Assembly (NCBI RefSeq): GCF_002243345.2
Contig: NZ_CP022655.2
Location: 4,218,501-4,282,500, forward strand
From: Paenibacillus sp. RUD330
GTDB taxonomy: Bacteria > Bacillota > Bacilli > Paenibacillales > Paenibacillaceae
Reading direction: 5' to 3'
Length of the DNA: 64,000 bases
In this document: positions 25,712 to 33,984 of the stretch, piece by piece
How the letters are laid out: the number at the start of each line of letters is the position of its first letter
How positions within the stretch are numbered: position 1 is the stretch's first letter
Notes under the pieces: model-generated
The model's database searches: none
What the model was told of the DNA's origin: nothing
What the model saw: only the letters and a program-made list of their open reading frames with translations
Position numbers and translations under genes: made by a program

Positions 25712-25740
25712 AGTATACTCCTATTGCACCCGGGGCTCAA
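25712..25740 (-). promoter_or_regulatory. Promoter of the IscA-type gene
   Basis: Minus strand TTGAGC (25735-25740), 17-base spacer, TATACT (25712-25717), 40 bases before the ATG. Confidence 0.65.
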
Positions 25741-25912
25741 GCAAGCTGGAGCGGAATCAAGCGCCCGTCCGGCGAGCGCGGCGGTCAAGCCGGGCATGAG
25801 CCTGCAGGGAACCGATGTCCACGGGCGCTTCACCTCATTACCGCGTCCGTCCAAGGCGGACAACCCGTCTCCACAACTCCCTTGAAATCCCTGATCTTTT
25901 GCCGTTTTCCTG

Positions 25913-25941
25913 TTGAAGCTTAACAACTCAAGGTTTATAAT
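25913..25941 (+). promoter_or_regulatory. Promoter of mqnE
   Basis: TTGAAG (25913-25918), 17-base spacer, TATAAT (25936-25941). The mqnE ATG is 150 bases downstream, so the leader is long. It contains a T7 run at 25979-25985 but no stem that clearly forms a terminator, and no known riboswitch is recognised in it. Confidence 0.65.
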
Positions 25942-26090
25942 GAATACGATTTGTTTGCATACGACGCACGAATAAGTACTTTTTTTCACAAAGCAGGACG
26001 CTTGACCTGCAGCTTCCCGCAATCGCGGGCCGGACCCGCCGAGGTGACGCACGGGCCGCAGGAACCGGAACGGACAAGGAGGTCCCATTC

Positions 26091-27194
26091 ATGAATATCA
26101 TTACTCCGACGGAAGCCTCCGTCATGCAAGGCATCCGCGAGAAAGTAGCCGCCGGCGAGCGCCTGACGCTTGAAGACGGCGTGTTTATGTACCGCTCCGA
26201 CGATCTGCTCAGCATCGGACAGATGGCCAACGAGGTCAACCTGCGCAAGAACGGCAAGAAGGTTTATTTCATCGACACGATGACGCTCTATTTCACCAAC
26301 GTCTGCGAAGCCCACTGCGCCTTCTGCAGCTTCCGCAAGGATGAGGGGGACGAAGGCGCTTATACGCTGACCCCGGAAGAAATGATCCAATACGTCGATC
26401 AGCATATTACGCCGACCGTGCGCGAGTTCCACATCGTCGGAGGCCACAATGCCCATGTTCCCTTCCAATATTACGTGGATTCCCTCAAGGCGCTGAAGGA
26501 GAAATATCCGCATGTGACGCTCAAGACGTACACGGCGGCCGAGATCGATTTCTTCTCCCGCATCAGCGGCCTCAGCTACGAAGGCGTGCTGAAGGAGCTG
26601 CGCGACGCCGGCCTCGAATCCTTGACGGGCGGCGGCGCCGAAATCCTGTCGGACCAATACCGCAAGAAGATGAGAGTCGAGAAAGCGGACGTGAGCCAGT
26701 ATCTGGACGTCCACCGGACCGCGCACAACCTCGGCATCAAGACGCATACGACGATGCTGTACGGCGCCGTGGAAACCCACGAGCAGCGCATCCAGCACAT
26801 GATGTCGATCCGCGAGCTGCAGGACGAGACGAACGGCTTCCTCGTGTTCATCCCGCTCTCCATGCAGCCGGCCAGCCCGAGGGCGGGCATCCGCCGCCGC
26901 AATTCGGCCTTCGAGGACCTCAAGACGATCGCAATCAGCCGCCTGATGCTGGACAACTTCAATCACATCAAGGCCTACTTCATCAATATCGGCCCTCAGC
27001 TGACCCAGGTATCGCTGGCGATGGGAGCATCCGATGTGCACGGAACGCTGGTCCGCGAGCGCATCAGCCACGCGGCTGGCGCCCTGACTCCGGAAGGTCT
27101 GTCACGAGAAGACCTGATCTGGTTAATAAAGGGTGCGGGACGCATTCCGGTCGAACGCGACACCTTCTACAATGAAGTCCAGGTATTTGAGTAA
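26091..27194 (+). CDS. mqnE: Aminofutalosine synthase MqnE (radical SAM)
   Basis: 367-residue radical-SAM enzyme of the futalosine route to menaquinone; it adds a radical from SAM to 3-[(1-carboxyvinyl)oxy]benzoate to form aminofutalosine. The 4Fe-4S cysteines are C72, C76 and C79 (CEAHCAFC). The SAM-binding GGHNAHVPF and the late SMQPASPRAGIRRRNSA are typical of the MqnE/MqnC group, and a single radical-SAM domain fits MqnE. It is divergent from a Fe-S carrier gene and followed by yutJ 66 bases downstream. MqnA, B, C and D are not in the window; a UbiD-family decarboxylase at 30.6-32.4 kb could serve the late steps. Confidence 0.93.
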   Translation: MNIITPTEASVMQGIREKVAAGERLTLEDGVFMYRSDDLLSIGQMANEVNLRKNGKKVYFIDTMTLYFTNVCEAHCAFCSFRKDEGDEGAYTLTPEEMIQYVDQHITPTVREFHIVGGHNAHVPFQYYVDSLKALKEKYPHVTLKTYTAAEIDFFSRISGLSYEGVLKELRDAGLESLTGGGAEILSDQYRKKMRVEKADVSQYLDVHRTAHNLGIKTHTTMLYGAVETHEQRIQHMMSIRELQDETNGFLVFIPLSMQPASPRAGIRRRNSAFEDLKTIAISRLMLDNFNHIKAYFINIGPQLTQVSLAMGASDVHGTLVRERISHAAGALTPEGLSREDLIWLIKGAGRIPVERDTFYNEVQVFE

Positions 27195-27260
27195 GAAGAA
27201 CGGCTGGCGAGCATATTAGGTTCACCATCAGCTGAATTGTGAAACAAGGGTTGGGATATC

Positions 27261-28328
27261 ATGAAACGTTTTGTCATTTTGGGCGGCGGCTACGGCGGCA
27301 TGGCTCTGGCTCAGGAACTGCTTGACGGGGACATTCCGTCCGACACGATCATCGTCCTGATCGACCGCATGCCTTTCCAAGGCCTCAAGACCGAATATTA
27401 CGCGCTGGCTGCCGGCACTTCGCCGGAGATCGAGCTGCGCGTAGCGTTCCCTAACGATCCCCGTCTGCTGATCACCTACGGCGAAGTGACGGGTATCGAT
27501 CTGGAGAACAAGCACATCCTATTGGAAGGCCAGGATCCCGTGTCGTACGATTGGCTGTCGATCGGGCTTGGCTGCACGGACAACTACCACGGCATTCCCG
27601 GCGCGGAGAAATACTCCAGCAGCATCCAGACGTTCTCCGCGACTCGCAGGACGTACCGGAGACTTGGAGACGTCAAGCCTTACGGCCAAGTATCCATCAT
27701 CGGCGGAGGCCTCAGCGGCGTCGAGATCGCGGCTGAGCTGCGCGAGAGCAGAGGCGATCTCAACATCCGCATCATCGACCGCGGACCGAGCATCCTCTCG
27801 GCGTTCCCGACGAAGCTGAAGACGTACGTGTCTTCCTGGTTCCTGGAGCATCATGTGGAAATGAGGGGCAACGTCTCCCTCAAGCTGCTCGAGGGCGGCA
27901 TTTTGCATGACGGCAACTCCCCGGAGCCGATCTATACCGATGCGACGATATGGACGGCAGGCATCCAGCCGGTCGATGTCGTCCAGGATCTCAATGTGCC
28001 CAAGGACAATCAGGGCCGGCTCGTCGTGAACGAGCTGCATCAGCTTCCGGACCATCCGGAAGTGTTCGTCATCGGCGACTGCGCCTCGGTGCCGTTCTCT
28101 CCCAGCGGACAGCTGGCGGGAGCGATGGGCAAGCAAGTGGCAGACGTCATGCAGGCCGTATGGAAAGGCCGCACGCCCAAGCTTGGACAGATCAAGCTCA
28201 AGGGCACGCTCGGCTCGCTCGGCAAAAAAGCCGGCTTCGGCCTCATGGGCAAGACGGCCATAATGGGCCGTGTGCCCCGAGTGCTCAAAACCGGCGTGCT
28301 GTGGCGCTCCAAAAACCATTTCGGCTAA
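27261..28328 (+). CDS. yutJ: NDH-2-like NAD(P)H:quinone oxidoreductase (YutJ-like)
   Basis: 355-residue flavoprotein of the pyridine nucleotide-disulfide oxidoreductase class without redox cysteines. FAD motif GGGYGG (8-13), NAD(P)H motif IIGGGLSGVEIAAEL (about 148-162) and late FAD motif VFVIGDCASV are clear. It is shorter than YumB at the C-terminus but keeps LKGTLGSLGKKAGFG. Homologues in Bacilli are annotated YutJ. It lies 66 bases after mqnE and probably shares its transcript, joining quinone synthesis with a quinone-reducing dehydrogenase. It converges on yuzB with 3 bases between stop codons. Confidence 0.9.
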   Translation: MKRFVILGGGYGGMALAQELLDGDIPSDTIIVLIDRMPFQGLKTEYYALAAGTSPEIELRVAFPNDPRLLITYGEVTGIDLENKHILLEGQDPVSYDWLSIGLGCTDNYHGIPGAEKYSSSIQTFSATRRTYRRLGDVKPYGQVSIIGGGLSGVEIAAELRESRGDLNIRIIDRGPSILSAFPTKLKTYVSSWFLEHHVEMRGNVSLKLLEGGILHDGNSPEPIYTDATIWTAGIQPVDVVQDLNVPKDNQGRLVVNELHQLPDHPEVFVIGDCASVPFSPSGQLAGAMGKQVADVMQAVWKGRTPKLGQIKLKGTLGSLGKKAGFGLMGKTAIMGRVPRVLKTGVLWRSKNHFG

Positions 28329-28331
28329 GCT

Positions 28332-28604
28332 CTATAAATCGTCGATCAGCTTGTCCAGCGCGGCGCGCTCGGCGGCGCTGACGGCGATTTTTGCTGAGAT
28401 GGCGGCTTCAAGCTCCTCGACGCTCTCGGCGCTGACGATCTCTCCGTCGACCATGGCGAACGGGAACAGATAACATTCGCCGCAGTTGCCGAGACAGCCG
28501 TATTCGATGACTTCAAGCTCGGGATCGAGCTCGTATTGCTCCATCAGCCGGTCGGTTCCGTGATGCATGTTGCTGGAGCAGAATTCAATGATCGGTTTCA
28601 ACAT
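28332..28604 (-). CDS. yuzB: YuzB-like DUF1450 protein
   Basis: 90-residue protein with four cysteines (C9, C37, C41, C44; YGCLGNCGECYLFPF), a pattern like thioredoxin-fold [2Fe-2S] or zinc proteins. The family (DUF1450, YuzB) has no assigned function. ATG at 28604 follows AGAGGTGA by about 8 bases. It is divergent from the NifU-type gene with 78 bases between starts and convergent with yutJ. Association with Fe-S genes is seen here and in B. subtilis, so an Fe-S or redox role is plausible. Confidence 0.85.
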   Translation of the reverse strand: MLKPIIEFCSSNMHHGTDRLMEQYELDPELEVIEYGCLGNCGECYLFPFAMVDGEIVSAESVEELEAAISAKIAVSAAERAALDKLIDDL

Positions 28605-28682
28605 GATGTCGTTCACCTCTTTGCCGTCCATTTTCAATTGAATGGCTTTGTATTATAATAGATAAGAAAGGAGTTGATTGCA

Positions 28683-28928
28683 ATGAGCGAAAACGCACAA
28701 AGCACGATGTATGATGAGGTACTGGACGTTCTTGACAAGCTCCGTCCCTTCCTGCAGCGCGACGGCGGCGACGTTGAACTCGTCGACGTGGAAGACGGCA
28801 TCGTCAAGCTTCGCCTGATGGGCGCTTGCGGCAGCTGCCCCAGCTCCACCATCACGCTGAAGGCCGGCATCGAGCGCGCCCTGCTTGAAGAAGTCGAAGG
28901 CGTGCAAGAGGTTATGCAAGTCTTCTAA
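28683..28928 (+). CDS. yutI: NifU C-terminal-domain Fe-S scaffold (YutI-like)
   Basis: 81-residue NifU/Nfu domain protein. The CxxC pair C49/C52 ([10 protein letters not shown]) coordinates a 4Fe-4S cluster between two subunits. It acts as a carrier between the SUF machinery and client enzymes. ATG at 28683 follows AAAGGAGT by 8 bases. Length and sequence fit YutI of Bacilli. It is followed by a very stable palindrome that separates it from the convergent SDR gene. Confidence 0.93.
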   Translation: MSENAQSTMYDEVLDVLDKLRPFLQRDGGDVELVDVEDGIVKLRLMGACGSCPSSTITLKAGIERALLEEVEGVQEVMQVF

Positions 28929-28960
28929 TTGCCCGCATCCATCATCATCGCGATATACAG

Positions 28961-29002
28961 ACGAGCGGCCGATCGCCTCCTTGGAGGCGATCGGCCGCTC
29001 GT
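28961..29002. terminator. 20-bp perfect palindrome between convergent genes
   Basis: ACGAGCGGCCGATCGCCTCC (28961-28980) is followed after TT by its exact reverse complement (28983-29002). It lies between the yutI stop (28928) and the SDR stop (29012), so it can serve both transcripts. There is no long U-tract on either strand. Confidence 0.75.
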
Positions 29003-29011
29003 GCTATTATC

Positions 29012-29800
29012 TCAGGGCTGGACCGGCTTGATGCTCGTGCGGATCGGATCGAAGCCGCCCGTCACATCGATGATGTTGCCGGTCAGGAAATCCGATTGGG
29101 GCAGGCAGAGGAACGAAATGACCCTCGCCACGTCCTCTCCAGTGCCGGGCCGGCCGAGCGGCGAATCCGGATCTCTCAATCCGTCGACGTCCGCAATGGA
29201 TTTCTCCTTGAAGTCGCCCCGGATATCGCCGGGACAGACCATGTTGACCGTTATGCCATGCTCCCCTTCCTCGACGGCAAGCGTCTTGGTGAAGGAGACG
29301 AGTCCGGTCTTCGCAGCCGCATAGACGGCGCGGTGCGGCCAGGCCCTGCCCTCCATCGCATGGCCGAACCCGAAATGGATGATGCGTCCCCAGCCGCTCT
29401 TTCGCATGCCCGGCAGCAATTTGCGGTCAAGCAGCATCGCGCCCAGCAGATTGCCATGAAGCAGCGAAATGATCTCCTCGTCGTCATAATCGGCGAATAC
29501 TCTCCGCTCCCGAATGAACGGTCCGGCATTGTTCACCAGAATATCGACGCTTCCGCTCAGCTTCAGCGCCTCCTCGGCGAGCTTGCCCGTGTCGCCGGGA
29601 TCGGCGATGTCCGCTTCGACCGCGGTCGCGCGCACACCGTATTGCTGCGCCAAGCGCCGAGCGAGCTCATCGGCCTCCGCCCCGCTGGAACGGTAGTTCA
29701 GGACGATGTCGCATCCCAGCCGGGCCAGCTCGGCGGCCGCCCGCTTGCCCAGCCCTTTGGCGCTGCCCGTTATGAGCGCCGTTTTTCCTTGCAGCTCCAC
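29012..29800 (-). CDS. Short-chain dehydrogenase/reductase with altered catalytic Ser
   Basis: 262-residue classical-type SDR. The cofactor motif TGSAKGLG (11-18), NNAG (about 90-93), YAAAK catalytic Tyr/Lys and PGDIRGDF after strand 6 are present, and the C-terminal VTGGF is typical. The residue 13 before the catalytic Tyr, normally Ser, is His within HFGFGHAMEG, so the usual Ser-Tyr-Lys triad is incomplete. It resembles FabG-like reductases, but the substrate is unknown and catalysis may be altered. GTG at 29800 follows AAGGAGG. It lies 21 bases after a HEPN gene on the same strand. Confidence 0.85.
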   Translation of the reverse strand: MELQGKTALITGSAKGLGKRAAAELARLGCDIVLNYRSSGAEADELARRLAQQYGVRATAVEADIADPGDTGKLAEEALKLSGSVDILVNNAGPFIRERRVFADYDDEEIISLLHGNLLGAMLLDRKLLPGMRKSGWGRIIHFGFGHAMEGRAWPHRAVYAAAKTGLVSFTKTLAVEEGEHGITVNMVCPGDIRGDFKEKSIADVDGLRDPDSPLGRPGTGEDVARVISFLCLPQSDFLTGNIIDVTGGFDPIRTSIKPVQP

Positions 29801-29821
29801 GCTCTTCCTCCTTGCCTCGAC

Positions 29822-30538
29822 TCACTTGCTGACGGCAGGCTTCAATAGAGACAAAGCATAATCGAACACGAGATGGACGGTTCCCGCCGCCATGTCCAGG
29901 CATTGGGCGAGGTCCTCCATCTGGCTGTTGATATCCTCCAGCTTCACTTCGTCTCCGAAGTTCAGATGCAGCTGCATCAGATCGTCCTGCAGCTCGGAGT
30001 TCATGCTGTGGATCTCGACATTCCGCCTTTTCCGCAATCGGACGATCGGCTCGTCATACTGGTTCTTGATATCCGTGAGCGGACCGGCGAGCCCTGGATG
30101 AAGCTTTTTGTCCCTCATCCGGTGCAGCACCGTAAAGTACGAGAACTGCCTCTTGAACTGCTCCGTTTCCAGCGACAGCATGTCGTTGAGCAGCGTGCCC
30201 AGCTTGTCCAGCAACGCGAACAGCCGGATGAAGGCATTTTTGTCGAAATAGACGTAGCGCCTGTAATTCAGCCGTTCATCCGGGCCCATGTCCTCGACGC
30301 TTGAGCTCGTGACCATCGCGCAGAAGCGAGATGCCGCATAGCAGCTCTGCTCCAGCTCATCAAGGGAAGCGATCAGGCCGATCGTCCATACCTCGTAAGT
30401 CCGCGCCTTATGGTTGCGATCCTTGCCTTCCTCCACAAGCTTATGGAGAAGGGAGGCATAATCGGTCATCGCCTGGACCGCTTCGGCCATCCTGCCCTCA
30501 GGCTTGGCCGGCGCATCCCCGAACAACATTCTCAGCAT
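29822..30538 (-). CDS. HEPN-domain protein (Cthe_2314-like)
   Basis: 238-residue all-helical protein. R172-N-V-E-I-H177 matches the HEPN Rx4-6H motif used as a ribonuclease or nucleotide-binding site. The preceding helices (FSYFTVLHRMRDKKLHPGL, NQYDEPIVRLRKRRN) fit the Cthe_2314-type HEPN family found in Firmicutes. Classic toxin HEPN genes pair with MNT antitoxins; no such partner is adjacent, so toxicity is not implied. It lies between the UbiD gene (61 bases upstream) and the SDR gene. ATG at 30538 follows GGAGGAGGAAGG. Confidence 0.72.
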   Translation of the reverse strand: MLRMLFGDAPAKPEGRMAEAVQAMTDYASLLHKLVEEGKDRNHKARTYEVWTIGLIASLDELEQSCYAASRFCAMVTSSSVEDMGPDERLNYRRYVYFDKNAFIRLFALLDKLGTLLNDMLSLETEQFKRQFSYFTVLHRMRDKKLHPGLAGPLTDIKNQYDEPIVRLRKRRNVEIHSMNSELQDDLMQLHLNFGDEVKLEDINSQMEDLAQCLDMAAGTVHLVFDYALSLLKPAVSK

Positions 30539-30599
30539 GGACCTTCCTCCTCCGGATTTTCTAAGCTTCTGTGCAGCAGAGCCAAAAACCTTCAGGCAT

Positions 30600-32372
30600 T
30601 CAGGATTTAGGGAAATATTCCTTCCATCTGCCGTCGACCAGAGAAACGATATCCTCCCGAGGGAACAGCTCGTCCGGATACCCGGGCTTCATGCGGGCAT
30701 CGATGACGATCGGAAGGCGGTAGGCCATATGATGGCGCCTCGCTTCCGAAAGGGCATAGATATCGTCCGCGGGATTGAACCGGGTGAATACCGTCCACAG
30801 AAACGGCGTCTGGGCCGAAGCGACCGTGCTGGCGTCGTCGACCAGGACGATCAGCGGCCAGTCGGTTCCTTTCTCGGCGGCTCTCTCCAATACTTTGGAC
30901 GCCAGCTCCGGATCCGAAGCATAGTCCGCTCCGGAGACGGTCAGACAGCCCCGGCAATAAACCGCGATGTCGCTGATTTCCGCGATCGGGCCTTCCGTAT
31001 AGTCATGCGGCAGTTCACGCACAGGCTCGCCGACGCCCATCAGAAGCGCCTTGCTGCCGTGGTTGAGCTTGCCGCTCGTATAGTCGAGCGTATCATGCGA
31101 GGTGTTGTCAAAGACGAACAGGTCGGTCTCCGGGCGGAAGCGCTCCAAAATCGTCTCCAGAAGCACGTCGAAGCGGGACAGGTCGACCGGCTGGTCGGTC
31201 AGCATCAGGAACTTGGTCAGCGTCAGCTGGCCTTCGCCAAGAATGCGGAAGCCGGTAGCAAGCGCCTCTCGCGAATAGCTCTCCCGCACGACAGCGGCGG
31301 CCAAGGCGTGGACGCCGGTCTCCGCGTAAGCCCACAGATCCTTCACGCCAGGCATCGCCATCGGGAAAGCCGGACTGAGCAGCCGCTGCAGATACTCGCC
31401 CAGGTAGTAGTCCTCCTGCCGCGGCTTGCCGACGATCGTCGCCGGGTAGATCGCATCCTTGCGGTGATGCACATGGCTGACATTGAATACCGGGAAATCA
31501 TGCTGCAGGGAATAATAGCCGAAGTGGTCTCCGAACGGGCCTTCGGGCCTGCGCAGATGCGGCGGCACGCTGCCGTGAATCGAGAATTCGGCTTCCGCCG
31601 GAATGCGGTGGCGCCCCAGCGGATCCTGGGTGACCGGAAGCTTGCTTCCGAGAATGAGCGATGCGATCATCAGCTCCGGCAGATGCTCGGGAACAGGAGC
31701 GATCGCCGAGGCGATCAGCGCCGGAGGTCCCCCGAGGAAAACGCTGACCGGCAGCTCCTGGTTGTTCTTCTCCGCCTCGTGATAATGGAAGCCGCCGCCC
31801 TTGTGGATCTGCCAGTGCATGCCGGTCGTCGAGTCGTCGAAGATCTGCATGCGGTACATGCCGACATTATGCTTCTTCGGATGGGACGGATGCTCCGTAT
31901 ACACGAGCGGAAGCGTGACGAAAGGACCGCCGTCATCCTGCCAGCTGGTCAGGAACGGCAGCCCCTTCAGCGGATTTTCCCTGCGGACGGCCTGCATGAC
32001 CGGCGCGGCGCTGTTCGGAACGTTTTTGAGTCCTACCTTGAGCAGGTCCTTCACCATGCCCCGCTCGCCCCATACGGCTCCGAGCGTCGGCGGCAGCAGG
32101 CGGTCCATCGCGCCGACAACCGTCTTCATCAGCTCTTCCGGCTTCGTGCCGAACGCCAGATCGACGCGGCGGGCGGTGCCGAACATATTGGTGAGGACGG
32201 GAAAGGTGCTGCCCTTCACGTTCGTGAACAGCAGGGCGGGTCCTTCCTCTTCGATCACGCGCCGGTGAATTTCCGCCAGCTCCAGATTGGGATCCACCGG
32301 AGCCTCGATGACGGCCAGGTCGTTGTCCTTGCGCAGCGCTTCTACGAATTGCCTTAGGTTTGCAAAAGTCAT
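30600..32372 (-). CDS. UbiD-family decarboxylase, possible menaquinone (futalosine route) enzyme
   Basis: 590-residue UbiD-family enzyme, which uses prenylated FMN to decarboxylate aromatic or unsaturated acids. Family features include NMFGTARRVDLAFG near the start, the central GGGFHYHEAEKNNQELPVSVFLGG and PLGRHRIPAEAEF. The length exceeds B. subtilis BsdC/YclC (about 473) but fits the longer UbiD proteins assigned to menaquinone synthesis in organisms using futalosine. With mqnE 4 kb away, a role in decarboxylating the dihydroxynaphthoate intermediate is the best inference. No UbiX/flavin prenyltransferase is in view. It starts 9 bases after ctaA and is likely co-transcribed. Confidence 0.83.
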   Translation of the reverse strand: MTFANLRQFVEALRKDNDLAVIEAPVDPNLELAEIHRRVIEEEGPALLFTNVKGSTFPVLTNMFGTARRVDLAFGTKPEELMKTVVGAMDRLLPPTLGAVWGERGMVKDLLKVGLKNVPNSAAPVMQAVRRENPLKGLPFLTSWQDDGGPFVTLPLVYTEHPSHPKKHNVGMYRMQIFDDSTTGMHWQIHKGGGFHYHEAEKNNQELPVSVFLGGPPALIASAIAPVPEHLPELMIASLILGSKLPVTQDPLGRHRIPAEAEFSIHGSVPPHLRRPEGPFGDHFGYYSLQHDFPVFNVSHVHHRKDAIYPATIVGKPRQEDYYLGEYLQRLLSPAFPMAMPGVKDLWAYAETGVHALAAAVVRESYSREALATGFRILGEGQLTLTKFLMLTDQPVDLSRFDVLLETILERFRPETDLFVFDNTSHDTLDYTSGKLNHGSKALLMGVGEPVRELPHDYTEGPIAEISDIAVYCRGCLTVSGADYASDPELASKVLERAAEKGTDWPLIVLVDDASTVASAQTPFLWTVFTRFNPADDIYALSEARRHHMAYRLPIVIDARMKPGYPDELFPREDIVSLVDGRWKEYFPKS

Positions 32373-32381
32373 GATCGGCTC

Positions 32382-33290
32382 CTAACGTCTCTTCCGGGCT
32401 TGGACACCCAGGTCTATAAGGATGGAGAACAAGATCGTAATGATGAGATTGTGGATCATATTGGTGAAGATGAACCATTGGTCGTTGCCGATGGTCGCGG
32501 TCAGCCACGCTCCGCTGAAAATCTGGCAGATGACCAGAATCAGAACCCAAAGGGCGGAGCGCGTCGCCGGGTCGCTGCTTCCGGCTTGCTTGCGGACATG
32601 AAGGAAAAGGCCGAGAAGCACGAAGAATAGAATCAGGCCGGCGATCCGGTGGGCGAAGACGATGCCGGTCGCTCCATTGATCTCCGGAACGAGCTCGCCG
32701 TTGCACAGCGGCCAGCCGAGGCAGCCTCCTCCAGAGTCGGTATGGCGGATGAAGGCTCCGAGGTAAACGACGACGTAGCAATAGATCGCCGCAGACAACA
32801 CCCAGGTGAACACGGAGCGTGGAAGCATCGATGCCGAGGCGGGATCATGCCCCTTGTCCATTCGCCTCACCCACAGGACGAGCAGCACCGTCGAGGCGAC
32901 CGCAAGCAGCGAGATGCCGAAGTGCAGCGCCATGACGGGAGGGCTTTGGTACCAGACGACGGCCGCAGCGCCCATCAGCGCTTGCACGATCGTGAAGAAC
33001 AGCGTCAGGCCGGCGAACCAGAGCGGCTCGCGGAAGCGGCGGTAGACCATCACGGTCATGACAAAGGTAGCCACGACGATGATGCCGACCAGTCCGGTCA
33101 CGACGCGATGAGAATATTCAATGGCTGTCTCGAGGGTAAAGGCGGGAATGAACTTGCCGTTGCATAGCGGCCAGTCATCGCCGCAGCCCCTTCCGGAGCC
33201 CGTATTGGTCACGAGAGCGCCTGCAAGCAGGACGAGGAACATGCCGATGCTGGACATCCATGCAAGCAGGCGGTATAGGCGGGAGATCAT
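32382..33290 (-). CDS. ctaA: Heme A synthase CtaA
   Basis: 302-residue membrane enzyme with eight helices that oxidises the C8 methyl of heme O to the formyl of heme A for cytochrome aa3 oxidase. The conserved histidines (EYSHRVVTGL in helix 2, FAHRIAGL, ALHFG, FIRHTDSG) and the two extracytoplasmic cysteine pairs (GCGDDWPLC; GCLGWPLC) typical of Bacilli are present. ATG at 33290 follows AAGGGGTGA. It is followed by the UbiD gene. Its partner ctaB lies 15 kb away rather than divergently adjacent as in B. subtilis. Confidence 0.95.
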   Translation of the reverse strand: MISRLYRLLAWMSSIGMFLVLLAGALVTNTGSGRGCGDDWPLCNGKFIPAFTLETAIEYSHRVVTGLVGIIVVATFVMTVMVYRRFREPLWFAGLTLFFTIVQALMGAAAVVWYQSPPVMALHFGISLLAVASTVLLVLWVRRMDKGHDPASASMLPRSVFTWVLSAAIYCYVVVYLGAFIRHTDSGGGCLGWPLCNGELVPEINGATGIVFAHRIAGLILFFVLLGLFLHVRKQAGSSDPATRSALWVLILVICQIFSGAWLTATIGNDQWFIFTNMIHNLIITILFSILIDLGVQARKRR

Positions 33291-33491
33291 CGTTTGTTTG
33301 TCACCCCTTCGATGGATACAACCCTCATTATAGCGGCAAAAAAATGCAAAAGCCATGTTGAAAATGTGACGATAATGGCATCATTCCGCGTCCGATCAGA
33401 CACGATTTGTACAAGCATTCCGGCGTTATTTTGCCCTGCCGAAGCCGGCAGCTTGCATGCCCGGAACGGGGAATAAATAACGCATGCAGCA

Positions 33492-33525
33492 TAAAAGCCC
33501 ATCAGAGAGTGGCCCCTGATGGGCT
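33492..33525 (-). terminator. Terminator of the thioredoxin-like gene
   Basis: On the minus strand AGCCCATCAG pairs with CTGATGGGCT and is followed by TTTATG, 28 bases past the stop. The region from here to ctaA (33291-33491) has no gene. Confidence 0.75.
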
Positions 33526-33552
33526 GGCTGCCAAACCGGGCTGCGCAGAGGC

Positions 33553-33891
33553 TTACAGCGCGGCGGACACTTCGATCGCGCGGCCGAGGAACTGCTCGAT
33601 CTCGTCTCTCGATTTGCGCAGCTTGCTGACGAAGCGGATGACTTCCTTGCCTTCGCGGAAGGCGATGAAGCTCGGAATGCCGAGAATGTTCAGCTCGGAG
33701 CAGAGCTCGGGCAGATCGTCGCGGTCGATCTCGATGAACTCGATCCTGCCCGCGTAGTTCTGCTCGATCTCCGGCATGAACGGATCGATGAAGTGGCAAT
33801 CGGGACACCAGGTCGTCTTGAAGACGGCCACCGTGACGCCGGAAGAGGCGACGGTTTCGCGGAACTGTTCGTCGGTCGTTACTTTGCGCAT
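33553..33891 (-). CDS. Thioredoxin-like protein (YtpP type)
   Basis: 112-residue cytoplasmic thioredoxin-fold protein with an active site WCPDC (C29, C32) instead of the WCGPC of main thioredoxin. The fold is complete: FKTTWCPDCHF, the cis-proline loop GIPSFIAF and a C-terminal helix. Proteins of this type (YtpP in B. subtilis) have been linked to bacillithiol-mixed-disulfide chemistry. ATG at 33891 follows AAAGGGTGA by 5 bases; a GTG at 33900 overlaps the binding site. Confidence 0.88.
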   Translation of the reverse strand: MRKVTTDEQFRETVASSGVTVAVFKTTWCPDCHFIDPFMPEIEQNYAGRIEFIEIDRDDLPELCSELNILGIPSFIAFREGKEVIRFVSKLRKSRDEIEQFLGRAIEVSAAL

Positions 33892-33984
33892 GTCAATCAC
33901 CCTTTTTGTATGGATTTACTCTATCGTACCGGGTTTGAACCGTTTTGTGCAAATCCGCCCGCCGAGCCTCCGCGATGCTCATGG

